Origin: Tectiglobus sp965223355 | Lineage (GTDB): Bacteria > Pseudomonadota > Alphaproteobacteria > Rhizobiales > Hyphomicrobiaceae | Reading direction: 5' to 3' | Assembly (NCBI GenBank): GCA_965223355.1 | Contig: CBDCWE010000003.1 | Span: 682,001-746,000 of the forward strand | DNA length: 64,000 bases | Shown: positions 8,599 through 18,221 of the stretch, in pieces | Layout: every line of letters begins with the position of its first letter | How positions within the stretch are numbered: position 1 is the first letter of the stretch | Notes under the pieces: generated by a model | Told to the model about the DNA's origin: nothing | The model's input: only the letters and a program-made list of their open reading frames with translations | Databases searched by the model: none | Translations under genes and position numbers: made by a program

Positions 8599-9011
8599 CT
8601 AATGCGACGTATTGCCTGGCACCGGCTGCCCGCCTCGCAGCCCGCCCAGCGCCGGCCGCAGTGAAGCCGCGCGACGGCACCGAACCGATGCTCGCACAAT
8701 AACTGCCGTATGCCGCATCACCAACTCCCGGCTCAAAAATGCCCCGTTCCCAGCAAAAGTTGCAGGTCACCAACTTGAACCCGGAGTTCGTCCCCAAAGA
8801 TGCCGCAAACAGGCCTGAGCATTTGCGCCAGGACACTAGACTTTCGTAGAATCCAATGCAACGCCGACGATATTCGTCCGGCCGAAACAAGCTTCGATCT
8901 GCGACAACCGATCCGCTCTCACAGGCTTTTGATCGCCGCTTGCCCCGAAGATGAATTATTCGCATATAAGATCGGTTCACGGACAGGATCGGACAGAGAT
9001 CGGACGCAGAG

Positions 9012-9710
9012 ATGTTGCAGATACCAGGCCTAACATTGATCCACAGAGCAATTCGCACGGGGATCGCCGCGCTGCTGATTGTCTGCGCACTGACGGTGAG
9101 CGCCGTCGCCGTGCAGAAGATTGAATGGAAAACGCTGCTGCCGCAGCTGCCACCGCTGCAAGACCCTCTTGCCGGCCTCACCCAGGACGAACGCTTCGAC
9201 ATCGAGACCATTGCTTGGGCGCGCGGTCTTAAGAATGAAGACCGCAACCTGGTCCAGAACAAGCAGGGCATCAAGGACGCCAAGAAGTACGAGGAACGCT
9301 TCGCGGCAGCCGGCATCAACGTCGATGATCTGCTCAAGAAGTATCAGATCTGGCAGAGCGACGTCGAAAAGCGTCAAAGGCAGGTCAATGCCTCGCTAAA
9401 CGGCCAGCAGGTCCGAATGGCCGGTTATCTGTTGCCACTTGAATTCTCCGAGCAGGGTGACACTGATTTCCTGTTGGTGCCTTATGTTGGCGCCTGCATT
9501 CACGTTCCACCGCCGCCGGCCAATCAGATCATATTCGTGCGCCTGCAAAGGAGGTACAAGGTTTCAGATCTCTATACGGCGGTCTGGATTACCGGTACGA
9601 TGAAAACCAAAGCTTCGAGCAAGGCTTTAACCCTGATCGACGGCACCGCCGACGTCTCCGTCGGCTATCACCTCGATGGCACATTGGTAGTCCCCTACAA
9701 GCAGGAATAG
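9012..9710 (+). CDS. DUF3299 secreted or membrane-anchored protein
   Basis: A 232-aa protein with an N-terminal hydrophobic stretch (about residues 17-34, 'GIAALLIVCALTVSAVA') that may be an uncleaved anchor or signal peptide. The C-terminal half carries the DUF3299 signature 'LLVPYVGACIHVPPPPANQI' followed by 'VWITGTMK'. Members of this family are usually periplasmic and of unknown role, sometimes near metal or lipoprotein export systems. The middle (residues 75-135) is charged and probably helical. A GGACGCAGAG sequence precedes the ATG. No operon partner is adjacent. Confidence 0.8.
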   Translation: MLQIPGLTLIHRAIRTGIAALLIVCALTVSAVAVQKIEWKTLLPQLPPLQDPLAGLTQDERFDIETIAWARGLKNEDRNLVQNKQGIKDAKKYEERFAAAGINVDDLLKKYQIWQSDVEKRQRQVNASLNGQQVRMAGYLLPLEFSEQGDTDFLLVPYVGACIHVPPPPANQIIFVRLQRRYKVSDLYTAVWITGTMKTKASSKALTLIDGTADVSVGYHLDGTLVVPYKQE

Positions 9711-9735
9711 GCCGGCACCGCGCGGCCACGGCCAG

Positions 9736-9783
9736 CCTCAATCATCCGCGACCTCAATCATCCGTGAGCTCAATCATCCGCGA
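9736..9783. repeat. Three tandem 16-bp repeats over a stop codon
   Basis: Three near-identical units of CTCAATCATCCGCGA type run across the 3' end of the minus-strand dehydrogenase gene. Each copy contains a TCA, so the TGA stop is presented three times in the downstream sequence. Replication slippage is the simplest origin. Confidence 0.8.
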
Positions 9784-10696
9784 GGATCTGAGCAACGCGT
9801 TGCGGTGCAATGCGCACCTCGACGCCTGCGCGCTGTTCCTGCAACAACATTGCCGCGCGTGAATCTCGCCCGCCCCAGCCGCGATTGATGGCCTCCGTCA
9901 TTTCCATCAACGTGAGTTGCGACAATCGCATTGGCACCTCGAATTCCCGGCCCACTTCACAGGCGAGCGCGACATCCTTGCGCGCCAGTGCCAAAGCGAA
10001 GTCGGGCGGGTCGAACCGGCCGGGCAAGTATTGCCGCGCGACTGAATCGAACATCCGCCGGCGCCCGAGTGCGCCTTGCCTGACGGCCGCCCAGAGTGCA
10101 TCCGGCTCAAGTCCCGCCTTGACCCCCATGGTCAAGGTTTCGGCAAGCGCCGTTTGGATGATGTAGCCACTGAGATTGTGGACCAGCTTGGCGATTGAAC
10201 CGGCCCCGGTCGGGCCGACATAACGCGGTTTGTCGGCAATCGACTGAAGCGCTGGCAAAGCACGGGCATAGGCGGCTTGGCTGCCGCCGACCCACACCGC
10301 CAGCTGGCCCGTCCGCGCGCCATCGGGCCCGCCACTGACGGGCGCATCGAGAAGTTCAACACCCTTCGTCGCAAACTTTTCTGCAACCCGGCGGACAACG
10401 CTCGGTGAGTTCGTCGTCAGGTCGAGTATAACCTGACCTTCCGTTGCGGCCTCGAACAAACCGTTGGTCCCCAGGGTCACGACTTCGAATTCCGCCGGCC
10501 CCGGCAACGACATCATCACGACTTCGGCGCCTTGCGCTGCCGCCGCAGGTGTCATTGCCCACTCAGCACCCGCCTTAAGGTGCGGGGCGCCGGCGGCTTC
10601 GTTGAGGTCGTGCACCGTCAATTTGTGCTGGCCCTTGATGGCGTTGAGCGCGATGTTGGAGCCCATCGTGCCGAGCCCGATAAAGCCGACCTTCAT
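9770..10696 (-). CDS. NAD(P)-dependent beta-hydroxyacid dehydrogenase (3-HIBADH/GarR family)
   Basis: A 308-aa dehydrogenase. The dinucleotide motif is 'VGFIGLGTMGSNIALN' at the N-terminus; the substrate loop is 'DAPVSGGPDGARTGQLAVWV' near residue 120, and the catalytic lysine lies in 'GSIAKLVHNLSG' near 170. These are the landmarks of the 3-hydroxyisobutyrate/tartronate semialdehyde reductase family. It would reduce or oxidise a small beta-hydroxyacid in the cytoplasm. It is followed on the same strand by the metallo-hydrolase, CMD-like and D-hydroxyacid dehydrogenase genes transcribed towards it, suggesting one catabolic unit. Confidence 0.88.
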   Translation of the reverse strand: MKVGFIGLGTMGSNIALNAIKGQHKLTVHDLNEAAGAPHLKAGAEWAMTPAAAAQGAEVVMMSLPGPAEFEVVTLGTNGLFEAATEGQVILDLTTNSPSVVRRVAEKFATKGVELLDAPVSGGPDGARTGQLAVWVGGSQAAYARALPALQSIADKPRYVGPTGAGSIAKLVHNLSGYIIQTALAETLTMGVKAGLEPDALWAAVRQGALGRRRMFDSVARQYLPGRFDPPDFALALARKDVALACEVGREFEVPMRLSQLTLMEMTEAINRGWGGRDSRAAMLLQEQRAGVEVRIAPQRVAQILADD

Positions 10697-10750
10697 TATC
10701 TTCCCTTCCCTGTTTGTTTCCTTCCTTTGCTTGTTTGAAGCAACACATCG

Positions 10751-11548
10751 TCAGGCAACCGGCGCGACGTCGAGCCGTGCAACAATGCCTTCGAGATCAG
10801 GGTGTGGCGCCGGATATTTTGTCAGAACCAAGGGATCGTGCCCCGGGATGATGTGATCGTCACTGGCTGCCAGCTTGCGGATCTTGCGGAAACTCTCCAC
10901 CATCTTGAACATGTTCTCGTGGGTCATGAACGCGGTCTCGTCCGTCAGGCTCTCGTAGTAATGCGCGCCATCCGATGCCACGACCACGGTTCCGCGCGCC
11001 GTACTGACCGTCAGCGACTGTAGTCCGCGCGAATGGCCGGGCATCGGATGCACGTTCACGCCCGGCAGAATTTCATCCTCGCCATCGTGAAACGCGACGC
11101 GGTCACCATAAACCAAACTCACCATGTTCAGGACATCAGGCAGCGCAAACGAGTGGCGCAGGCGTTTGTGGGTCATCGCCCGGCCCGTCACGTAGGCCAT
11201 TTCGTCATCCTGGATGTGAAAGCACGCATTCGGGAACAACGCGAGATTGCCGGCGTGGTCATAATGCATGTGCGTGATGATCACGTTTCGCACCGTGTCG
11301 GGATCGACCCCGATCAGTTTAAGACCGTCGCCGGGGCAGCGCAGAAACGTCCTCCCGCGCCGCTCACCTTCCTGCCGGCTGAAGCCGACATCGACGACGG
11401 TCGCATCCGCGCCATGGCGCAACACCCAAACGAAGTAATCCATCGCCAACGGCGCATCATGCGGGTCGCCGCCAACGAACGTCTGGCCTCGCGTGCCGAC
11501 CCGTTCGCCGTACTTGATGGCGTAGATTTCGTAGTCGGGCGGTGCCAT
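10751..11548 (-). CDS. Metallo-beta-lactamase fold hydrolase, N-acyl homoserine lactonase-like
   Basis: A 265-aa zinc hydrolase. The dinuclear metal motif HxHxDH is seen as 'THMHYDHAGN' near residue 92, with further ligands in 'MPGHSRGL', 'VASDGAHYY' and 'IIPGHDP'. The N-terminal 'DYFVWVLRHG' block is typical of the AttM/AiiA-like lactonase branch. The ATG at 11548 is chosen because GAGGAAGGGGGC precedes it; a longer ORF exists. In a catabolic cluster it more likely opens a lactone or cleaves a thioester than quenches quorum signals, but this is inference. Confidence 0.82.
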   Translation of the reverse strand: MAPPDYEIYAIKYGERVGTRGQTFVGGDPHDAPLAMDYFVWVLRHGADATVVDVGFSRQEGERRGRTFLRCPGDGLKLIGVDPDTVRNVIITHMHYDHAGNLALFPNACFHIQDDEMAYVTGRAMTHKRLRHSFALPDVLNMVSLVYGDRVAFHDGEDEILPGVNVHPMPGHSRGLQSLTVSTARGTVVVASDGAHYYESLTDETAFMTHENMFKMVESFRKIRKLAASDDHIIPGHDPLVLTKYPAPHPDLEGIVARLDVAPVA

Positions 11549-11609
11549 CGATGCCCCCTTCCTCGCGCTCATATCGGGCGGTGATACCATCGGGCCGTGA
11601 TGCCGGCGC

Positions 11610-11915
11610 TCACGCGTCGTCGCCGAGCACCTCGACGGCAACGCGTCCGGCATTCACCGCCGTCGGCCAACCGGAATAAAAGGCAATGTGTGTGATCAGG
11701 CCCTTCAGTTCATCTTTCGTCACACCGTTGTCGAGCGCGCGCTGCATATGCCCGCGCAACTCCTCGGTGCGATAGTGTGAGGCAAGGACCGCGACAGTAA
11801 TCAGACTGCGATCGCGCTTCGATAAGTCCGTTTGCTCCCAGACGTCTCCAAACAGTACGTCATCGCGCAACTGTCCGAGCTTCGGAATAAACTCATAAGG
11901 GGTTTGCTTGACCAT
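11610..11915 (-). CDS. Carboxymuconolactone decarboxylase-like protein
   Basis: A 101-aa helical protein of the CMD/AhpD superfamily. Conserved pieces are 'LSKRDRSLITVAVLASHYR' and 'EELRGHMQRALDNGVTKDEL', as in gamma-carboxymuconolactone decarboxylases. There is no CxxC, so it is not a peroxidase of the AhpD type. Its length fits a single CMD domain. It lies between the lactonase-like and D-hydroxyacid dehydrogenase genes on the same strand, in keeping with ring-cleavage or lactone chemistry. A clear ribosome site (GAAAGGAGGCG) precedes the ATG. Confidence 0.85.
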   Translation of the reverse strand: MVKQTPYEFIPKLGQLRDDVLFGDVWEQTDLSKRDRSLITVAVLASHYRTEELRGHMQRALDNGVTKDELKGLITHIAFYSGWPTAVNAGRVAVEVLGDDA

Positions 11916-12028
11916 ATTCGCCTCCTTTCAACGTCAATTGCATCAACAGATCACCAATACCGCAGCGGTCCACCCTGACCCGGCAGGCATGTCGAAGCCG
12001 TGCCTGAGAATGCGCCCGACAACCAACA

Positions 12029-13087
12029 TCAGCTCGCGAACGATGCCGGCGCGAAACCGAAGAGTTGCTCGAACCGTTGGGCGTATTTGGGCCAGACTTC
12101 GGGATTGACCGGGCGCGGCGGCACCCGCCCACGCAGCACGTCAACCAGTTGATCGCTGGCGAACCGCGCCATTTGCGCGCGCGCCTCATGCGTCACGCCG
12201 GCGGTGTGGAAGGTTGAGACGACGTTGTCCAGATCGAGCAACGGGTAGCCGAGCGGCGGCGGCTCCTTGTCCCAGACATCAAGCCCGGCGCCGCCAAGAT
12301 GACCGCTTTGCAGGGCCTGCAAGAGCGCCGCCTCGTCATGAACGCCGCCACGGCAGGTCGTCAGGAACACCGCCCCCTTCTTCATCTTGGCGTAGGCCGT
12401 TCCATCGATCAGCCCTATCGTCGAGCTATCACGCGGGCAGTGCAGCGATACGAAGTCGGATTGTGCCAGCAGTTGATCGAGTTCAACTTTCCGCGCACCG
12501 CGCTTGGCAACCGTCGCTTCGTCGACATATGGATCGGTGGCCAGCACCGTCATGTCGAACGCCTTGGCAAATTTGGCAACCCGCGTGCCGACGTTGCCGA
12601 TGCCGACAATCCCCAGCGTGCGCCCCGAGATTTCGTGCCCCATCAGCTCTTCGCGCGGAAAGCCGCGCGGTCGCGACCGCATTGCCCGGTCCGTCTCGGT
12701 AATGCGCTTGTAGATGTCGAGCATCATGCCGATTGTGTGCTCGGCAACGGAGACGGCGTTGCCCCCGGTCTGGTTGACAACGAGCACGCCGGCCGTGCTG
12801 CAGGCTGCAACGTCGACCGTATCGTAACCGGCGCCACCGGTCGAAATGCACAGCATTTGCGGCGCCTTCGCCAGAAACTCGCCGTGGACATGCCAACGCT
12901 GTTTCAGCTCATCGCGTGACGACTGCACCTGGTAAGCGTGCGCTTCGGCGATCACCGGCCAGGTCGCCGCCTCATCGTCCTGATTGACAACGACCAGATC
13001 GATGTCGGCCTCATTGTCGAACCGCGTCAGGAACTCGGGGTGGACCCAGGTATCAAACCGGACGATCGTCTTGCTCTGATCACTCAT
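12029..13087 (-). CDS. D-isomer specific 2-hydroxyacid dehydrogenase
   Basis: A 352-aa NAD-dependent dehydrogenase. The Rossmann motif is 'LGIVGIGNVGTRVAKF' near residue 160; the catalytic Arg lies in 'TTCRGGVHDEAAL', the Glu in 'WDKEPPPLGYP' and the His in 'FHTAGVTHEA', giving the complete R-E-H set of the family. GGAGGGATACCAAATGAG supports the ATG at 13087. Likely substrates are glyoxylate, hydroxypyruvate or another 2-oxoacid. It is divergent from the ThDP enzyme gene, with 150 bp between their starts. Confidence 0.9.
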   Translation of the reverse strand: MSDQSKTIVRFDTWVHPEFLTRFDNEADIDLVVVNQDDEAATWPVIAEAHAYQVQSSRDELKQRWHVHGEFLAKAPQMLCISTGGAGYDTVDVAACSTAGVLVVNQTGGNAVSVAEHTIGMMLDIYKRITETDRAMRSRPRGFPREELMGHEISGRTLGIVGIGNVGTRVAKFAKAFDMTVLATDPYVDEATVAKRGARKVELDQLLAQSDFVSLHCPRDSSTIGLIDGTAYAKMKKGAVFLTTCRGGVHDEAALLQALQSGHLGGAGLDVWDKEPPPLGYPLLDLDNVVSTFHTAGVTHEARAQMARFASDQLVDVLRGRVPPRPVNPEVWPKYAQRFEQLFGFAPASFAS

Positions 13088-13237
13088 TTGGTATCCCTCC
13101 CGGCCCAATGGCCGGGCTCTTTTCTCCCGCAGTCTTGAACGTCATAGTCATTTTTGCAGCGCGCCCAGCCATCCGCCTCCATTTAGGGGGATAGCCGGGA
13201 TCAGCGTCAACGTTTTGCGCGCGCAGGGAGGGCCGCA

Positions 13238-14848
13238 ATGGCAACGACGGTTGAGGTTATCGCGGATGCGATGAAGACGGCGGGCACCTCGTTCATTGCC
13301 GGTCACCCGGGCGGTGAGTCGGTTGAGCTGATGGATGCAGCGCGCCAACGCGACATGCGCTTCCTGTTCTTCAAGCAGGAAACGGCGGCGGCGATGATGG
13401 CGGCAACCTGGGGTGAGATTACCGGATCACCGGGGTTGTGCCTGTCGACCCGCGGCCCGGGCGCAACCAACATGGTCAACGGCGTTGCTTATGCGTCGCT
13501 TGACCGTGCACCTTTGATTGCGATGACCGACCAGTACGGGCCGGCGACCTATGCTACGGGCCTACGCCAGCGCATCGACCAAACCGCACTTTATGCCCCG
13601 CTCGTCAAATGGAGCACGACCATCAATGCCAAGTCGGTGCGCCAACAAATGTGGCGAGCAATGCGCACTATGACGGCCGCCCCACCGGGGCCGGTGCATT
13701 TCGACATGCCGCAGTCGCAAACCACGCTTGAGGCCGGTGAACACGTTGCCGAACCGCCATTGATCCCCGATATCGTCAGCATCGAGCCCGATCGCGACAG
13801 TCTGAAGAAACCACTCGACATGCTCGCCAGCGCACGCCGGCCGATCATCTTGGCCGGGCTCGGCACCTTGTGGGCCCGCGCGTCCGAGGCGTTGACGAAC
13901 CTCGCCAGCCACCTCGGTGCACCGGTTCTGGTCACTCCGAAATGCAAGGGTGTGATTGCCGAAGACCATCCCTTGCGTGCCGGCTGCATCATTGGCGGCA
14001 TCATCGAGCGACGTCTGATTTCGGAGGCGGATCTGATCGTTGCCGTCGGCCTTGATGCGATCGAACTGCAACCCAAACCGTGGCCCTACACCGCGCCCGT
14101 ACTGGCAATATCCGCAGTGCCAGATCTCAACGCCGCGGTTCCGGCCACCACCGAAGTTGTTGGCCCGCTCGGCAAACTACTCGATCGCTTGGCGCAGTTC
14201 TCCACCGGCGCCAGCACCTGGGGTGAGGCAGCCGCCAGAACATTTCGCCAGACCGTGGTCGATGCCCTGAACACGCCAAGCACCGGCCTTTCACCGCAGC
14301 GCGTCATGGACGTGGCCCGCGCCGTCCTGCCGCGCGAGACGATCGCGACATGCGATGCCGGCGCCAGCCGTCTGCTGGTTGTCCAGAAATGGCAGGCCTA
14401 CGGACCACGCGAGTTTCTCGGCTCGAACGGTCTTGGGTCGATGGGTTACGCCGTTCCCGGCGCGATGGCGGCCAAGATGGCGCATCCGGGGAAACCCGCC
14501 GTTGCCTTCGTTGGCGATGGCGGCTTGCTGCTTGCGGTCGCTGAATTGCAGACATCGGTACGCGAAAACCTGCCGATCATCGCCGTTGTCTTCGATGACG
14601 AAGAGATCGGTCTCATTCGCGTCAAACAGCAGATCAAGCAGATCCCGCAATTCGGTGTCGGCATTGGCGGCATCAACTGGGACAAGCTCGCCCAGGGTTT
14701 CGGTGCCGACGGAACGATTGTCACCAGCGAACAGCAACTTGAACGCGCGTTGACGGCGGCACTCGCATCGAACCGCACGACGGTGATTGGCGCTAAGATC
14801 GATGGCTCAGGTTACGTCGACCAATTCAATGCCCTGCGCGAACTGTAG
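13238..14848 (+). CDS. Thiamine-diphosphate enzyme, acetolactate synthase-like
   Basis: A 536-aa three-domain ThDP protein. The catalytic glutamate that activates ThDP is in 'FFKQETAAAMMAATWG' near residue 48; 'LSTRGPGATNMVNGVA' follows, as in the acetohydroxyacid synthase branch. The cofactor motif begins with 'FVGDGGLLLAVAEL' near residue 428, but the usual NN after it is replaced by 'FDDEEIGLI'. Reaction possibilities include ligation or decarboxylation of a 2-oxoacid. GGGAGGGCCGCA precedes the ATG. Its neighbours (molybdopterin oxidoreductase, hydroxyacid dehydrogenases) suggest catabolism rather than valine biosynthesis. Confidence 0.88.
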   Translation: MATTVEVIADAMKTAGTSFIAGHPGGESVELMDAARQRDMRFLFFKQETAAAMMAATWGEITGSPGLCLSTRGPGATNMVNGVAYASLDRAPLIAMTDQYGPATYATGLRQRIDQTALYAPLVKWSTTINAKSVRQQMWRAMRTMTAAPPGPVHFDMPQSQTTLEAGEHVAEPPLIPDIVSIEPDRDSLKKPLDMLASARRPIILAGLGTLWARASEALTNLASHLGAPVLVTPKCKGVIAEDHPLRAGCIIGGIIERRLISEADLIVAVGLDAIELQPKPWPYTAPVLAISAVPDLNAAVPATTEVVGPLGKLLDRLAQFSTGASTWGEAAARTFRQTVVDALNTPSTGLSPQRVMDVARAVLPRETIATCDAGASRLLVVQKWQAYGPREFLGSNGLGSMGYAVPGAMAAKMAHPGKPAVAFVGDGGLLLAVAELQTSVRENLPIIAVVFDDEEIGLIRVKQQIKQIPQFGVGIGGINWDKLAQGFGADGTIVTSEQQLERALTAALASNRTTVIGAKIDGSGYVDQFNALREL

Positions 14849-15150
14849 GGCAACGCCGGCACAACCAACGGTGCCGCCCGCCCACGCTCGGCAGCGCCGG
14901 TATGCGCTGGCGTTGTGGACCAAACGCTTGCTTCCCGGGTCAAGGTCGTCGAACGTTCATCACTCCGGAACACAAACCGATGCGTTGGCTCGTTTTGCGG
15001 CCGAGCCCTTGACCTCATCGCCGCTTTGCGGCGATCCATGGTGGGCGGTCAGCCCCTCAAAACGCCCCGACCAGGGAATCATTCCCCGGACCTTGAACCC
15101 CCGGACCTTGAACTTGTTCGCAGGTTCCCTAGATTGGCGACCAAACGAAA
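14849..15150. repeat. Intergenic region with a decayed MITE-A and another short repeat
   Basis: From about 15010 to 15127 there is a decayed MITE-A copy (hairpin ATCGCCGCTTTGCGGCGAT, then a CCAGGGAATCATTCCCCGG-type hairpin). It ends CTTGTTCGCAGGTTCC before CTAG (15128-15131). That terminus, reversed, matches my recollection of the E. coli IS5 end even better than the full copies do. At about 14923-14980 a second motif (ACGCTTGCTTCCCGGG ... CTCCGGAACACAAAC) resembles 47803-47860. No gene is seen. Confidence 0.6.
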
Positions 15151-15174
15151 ATGGATAACTCAGAGGAACGGCTG

Positions 15175-17247
15175 ATGGATGGCGCACCAACGATCGGGCA
15201 TTCCGCGTGCCCGCACGACTGCCCGTCGACGTGCGCGCTTGACGTCGAACTGCTCGCCGACGGCAGCATTGGCCGCATTCACGGTGCACCGGACAATTCC
15301 TACACGGCCGGCATCGTCTGCGCCAAGGTCGCGCGCTATGCCGAGCGCGTTCATCACCCGGACCGCCTGACCCATCCGTTGCGGCGCAAGCCCGATGGCG
15401 GTTTTGAGCGGGTCAGCTGGGACACTGCCCTCGACATTACCGCACAAGCACTGCTGTCGGCTGAAGAAAGGTACGGGCCGGAAGCGGTATGGCCCTACTA
15501 CTTCGCCGGCACCATGGGGCTTTTGATGCGCGATGGCATTCATCGCCTGCGCCATGCCAAGCGCTATTCCCAGATGCACGCTTCGATCTGCACGACGCTT
15601 GCCTGGACCGGATGGGTCGCAGGTACCGGCCGCCTGGCCGGCGCTGATCCACGCGAAATGGCCAAGTCGGACTGTGTCGTGATCTGGGGTACGAACCCGG
15701 TCAACACCCAGGTCAACGTCATGACCCATGCGGTGCGCGCGCGCAAGGAGCGCGGCGCCAAGATCGTCGCCGTCGACATCTACCACAACGCCACCATGCA
15801 ACAGGCCGACCTCGCCTTGTGCCTGCGGCCCGGCACGGACGGCGCCTTGGCATGCGCTGTCATGCACGTGTTGTTTCGCGACGGCCATGCCGATCGCGCT
15901 TATCTTGACAAGTACACCGATTGTCCACACGAGCTTGAGGCCCATCTGCGCGACAAGACGCCGGAATGGGCGAGTGCGATCACCGGCCTGAGCGTGGCTG
16001 AGATCGAGGCGTTCGCCGGTCTCATCGGCACCACGCCGCGCACGTATTTGCGACTGGGCTACGGCTTTACCCGCCAGCGCAACGGTGCCCACGCCATGCA
16101 TGCCGCACTGTCGATTGCAGCCGTCAGCGGGTCCTGGCAATACGAAGGCGGCGGTGCCTTTCACAACAACGGCGCCATCTTCCACTGGGACAAGACCTTG
16201 ATCGAAGGTCTCGACGTCAAAGACCCGGACGTCCGAGTCCTCGACATGTGCCGGATCGGAGCGGTTCTAAACGGCGACAAACGTGATCTCGGCGATGGCC
16301 CGCCCGTAACGGCACTGTTCGTCCAGAACCAGAACCCACTCGAGGTGGCACCCGATCAAAGCCTGGTCAGACGCGGTTTCGAGCGGGACGATTTGTTCGT
16401 CTGCGTGCATGAGCAGTTCATGACGTCGACCGCGAAGATGGCCGATATCGTCCTGCCCGCCACGATGTTTCTCGAGCACGACGACATCTATCAGGGTGGC
16501 GGCCATCAGTTCATCATCTTCGGTCCCAAGTTGATCGAGGCACCGGGCGAATGCCGCGCGAACCACGATGTCATTTGCGAGCTTGCCGCGCGGGTCGGAG
16601 CCGCGCATCCGGGCTTCAACATGACGGCCCGGCAGATCATCGACCACACCCTTCAGTCCTCGGGCTGGGGCACGCTCGACGAGCTTCAAGCCAACAAGTG
16701 GATCGACTGCCAGCCGGATTTCGAGACCGCCCACTATCTCAATGGCTTTGCCTATCCGGGCGGCAAATTCCGGTTCAAGCCGGATTGGTCGAATGTACCC
16801 GTCGACCGCAAGTTCGACTGGGGCATCGCACACACCATGCCGGCATTGCCCGACCACTGGGACGTCGTTGAAAACGCCGATGAGCACCATCCGTTCCGTT
16901 TGGCAACATCGCCGTCCCGCCATTACCTGAACTCGTCGTTTAACGAGACGCCGGGCAGTCGCCAGCGCGAAGGCCGACCGACGATCATGGTCCATCCCGA
17001 CGATCTCGCGATGCTCGGGCTTGGCGATGGCGATCGGGTGCGGGTCGGCAATGAGCGCGGAGAAATTATCGTGCACGCTGAAGCCTTCGACGGCATTCGG
17101 CGCGGTGTCACGATTATCGAGTCCGTCCCGCCCAACAGCTTCTTTGAAGGCGAAAATGGCCTCAACACGTTAACCAGTGCCGAGCCGGTCGCCCCTTACG
17201 GCGGCTCAGCCTTTCACGATAACCACGTTTGGATTGCCAAGGCCTGA
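15175..17247 (+). CDS. Molybdopterin-dependent oxidoreductase (DMSO reductase superfamily)
   Basis: A 690-aa enzyme. The N-terminal [4Fe-4S] site is Cys12-x3-Cys16-x3-Cys20 ('CPHDCPSTC') plus the Cys in 'GIVCAK' near residue 48. Molybdopterin guanine dinucleotide contacts are 'IWGTNPVNTQ' and 'LRPGTDGALA', and the C-terminal 'NDERGE/VRVGNERGEI'-type domain is present. There is no Tat signal, so it is cytoplasmic. An AGAGGA sequence supports ATG 15175 over ATG 15151. No electron-transfer subunit is adjacent, as in single-subunit relatives such as BisC-like proteins. The substrate is unknown. It is probably co-transcribed with the PLP enzyme two bases downstream. Confidence 0.88.
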   Translation: MDGAPTIGHSACPHDCPSTCALDVELLADGSIGRIHGAPDNSYTAGIVCAKVARYAERVHHPDRLTHPLRRKPDGGFERVSWDTALDITAQALLSAEERYGPEAVWPYYFAGTMGLLMRDGIHRLRHAKRYSQMHASICTTLAWTGWVAGTGRLAGADPREMAKSDCVVIWGTNPVNTQVNVMTHAVRARKERGAKIVAVDIYHNATMQQADLALCLRPGTDGALACAVMHVLFRDGHADRAYLDKYTDCPHELEAHLRDKTPEWASAITGLSVAEIEAFAGLIGTTPRTYLRLGYGFTRQRNGAHAMHAALSIAAVSGSWQYEGGGAFHNNGAIFHWDKTLIEGLDVKDPDVRVLDMCRIGAVLNGDKRDLGDGPPVTALFVQNQNPLEVAPDQSLVRRGFERDDLFVCVHEQFMTSTAKMADIVLPATMFLEHDDIYQGGGHQFIIFGPKLIEAPGECRANHDVICELAARVGAAHPGFNMTARQIIDHTLQSSGWGTLDELQANKWIDCQPDFETAHYLNGFAYPGGKFRFKPDWSNVPVDRKFDWGIAHTMPALPDHWDVVENADEHHPFRLATSPSRHYLNSSFNETPGSRQREGRPTIMVHPDDLAMLGLGDGDRVRVGNERGEIIVHAEAFDGIRRGVTIIESVPPNSFFEGENGLNTLTSAEPVAPYGGSAFHDNHVWIAKA

Positions 17248-17249
17248 TC

Positions 17250-18221
17250 ATGACACCGACTTTGGAGCGGATAAAATTCACAGACATCGAGGCGGCAAGT
17301 GCTGTTATCGATCCGGTCTTTCTCAACACGCCGCAAATCTCCTTCCAACCGCTGAGCGAGGCGGTTGGCGCGGATCTCGTGATCAAGATTGAAACGCTCA
17401 ACCCGATCCGCTGCTTCAAGGGCCGCGGCGCCGATCTGCTTGTCGCAAACGCGGTAGCCAGCAATGATCGCCGCCCCATTGTTTGTGCCAGCGCCGGCAA
17501 TTTCGGCCAGGCGATGGCCTATTGCGGTGGCCGCCGCGGCATGGCGGTCACCGTCTACGCGGCGGAGAACGCCAGCCCGTTCAAGGTTGATCGCATGCGT
17601 GCCCTGGGCGCTGAAGTCCGCCTGTTCGGCGCCGACTTCGATACCGCCAAGAGCGAAGCCAAACGTGTTGCAGCCGAAACCGGTGCGCGCATGGTCGAAG
17701 ACAGCAAGGACGTTGAAACGGCGGTCGGTGCCGGCACCATCGGGCTCGAACTGGTCGAGCACACCGACGACCAGCTCGATGCAGTGATCGTACCGCTCGG
17801 AAACGGCGCCATGATCAATGGTATTGCGACCGCGATCAAGGCCCGCGCGCCGGCAACCCAGGTCGTTGCCGTGCAGGCCGAAGGGGCCCCGGCGATGATC
17901 GAATCCTGGCGCACCAACACCTTCATCCAATCAGACTCGATCGACACCATTGCCGATGGCATCGCGGTGCGCGTGCCGGTTCAGGAAGCACTCGATGACA
18001 TGCGGGGCATTGTCGATGATGGCGTGCTCGTCAGCGATGCCGACATCATTGCAGCGATGCGGACGATCCATCACCACGCCGGGCTCGTCGCCGAGCCAAG
18101 CGGCGCCATTGGCGTGGCTGGTGTGCAAAAGTATCGGGGTCGCTTTGCGGGCAAGCGGGTCGCCACGGTCATATGCGGCAGCAACCTGACCAGCGACCAG
18201 ATGCGGACCTGGCTGTTTTAG
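17250..18221 (+). CDS. PLP-dependent threonine/serine dehydratase-like enzyme
   Basis: A 323-aa fold-type II PLP enzyme. The Schiff-base lysine is in 'NPIRCFKGRGAD' near residue 55, the phosphate/substrate loop is 'ASAGNFGQAMAYC' and the PLP-phosphate glycine loop is 'PLGNGAMINGI'. Length matches catabolic threonine dehydratases without an ACT domain. The ATG at 17250 follows the upstream stop by two bases, so the pair is coupled. It may act on threonine, serine or a hydroxylated amino acid such as threo-3-hydroxyaspartate. It ends TTTTAG, and the G begins a long inverted repeat (MITE-C). Confidence 0.88.
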   Translation: MTPTLERIKFTDIEAASAVIDPVFLNTPQISFQPLSEAVGADLVIKIETLNPIRCFKGRGADLLVANAVASNDRRPIVCASAGNFGQAMAYCGGRRGMAVTVYAAENASPFKVDRMRALGAEVRLFGADFDTAKSEAKRVAAETGARMVEDSKDVETAVGAGTIGLELVEHTDDQLDAVIVPLGNGAMINGIATAIKARAPATQVVAVQAEGAPAMIESWRTNTFIQSDSIDTIADGIAVRVPVQEALDDMRGIVDDGVLVSDADIIAAMRTIHHHAGLVAEPSGAIGVAGVQKYRGRFAGKRVATVICGSNLTSDQMRTWLF

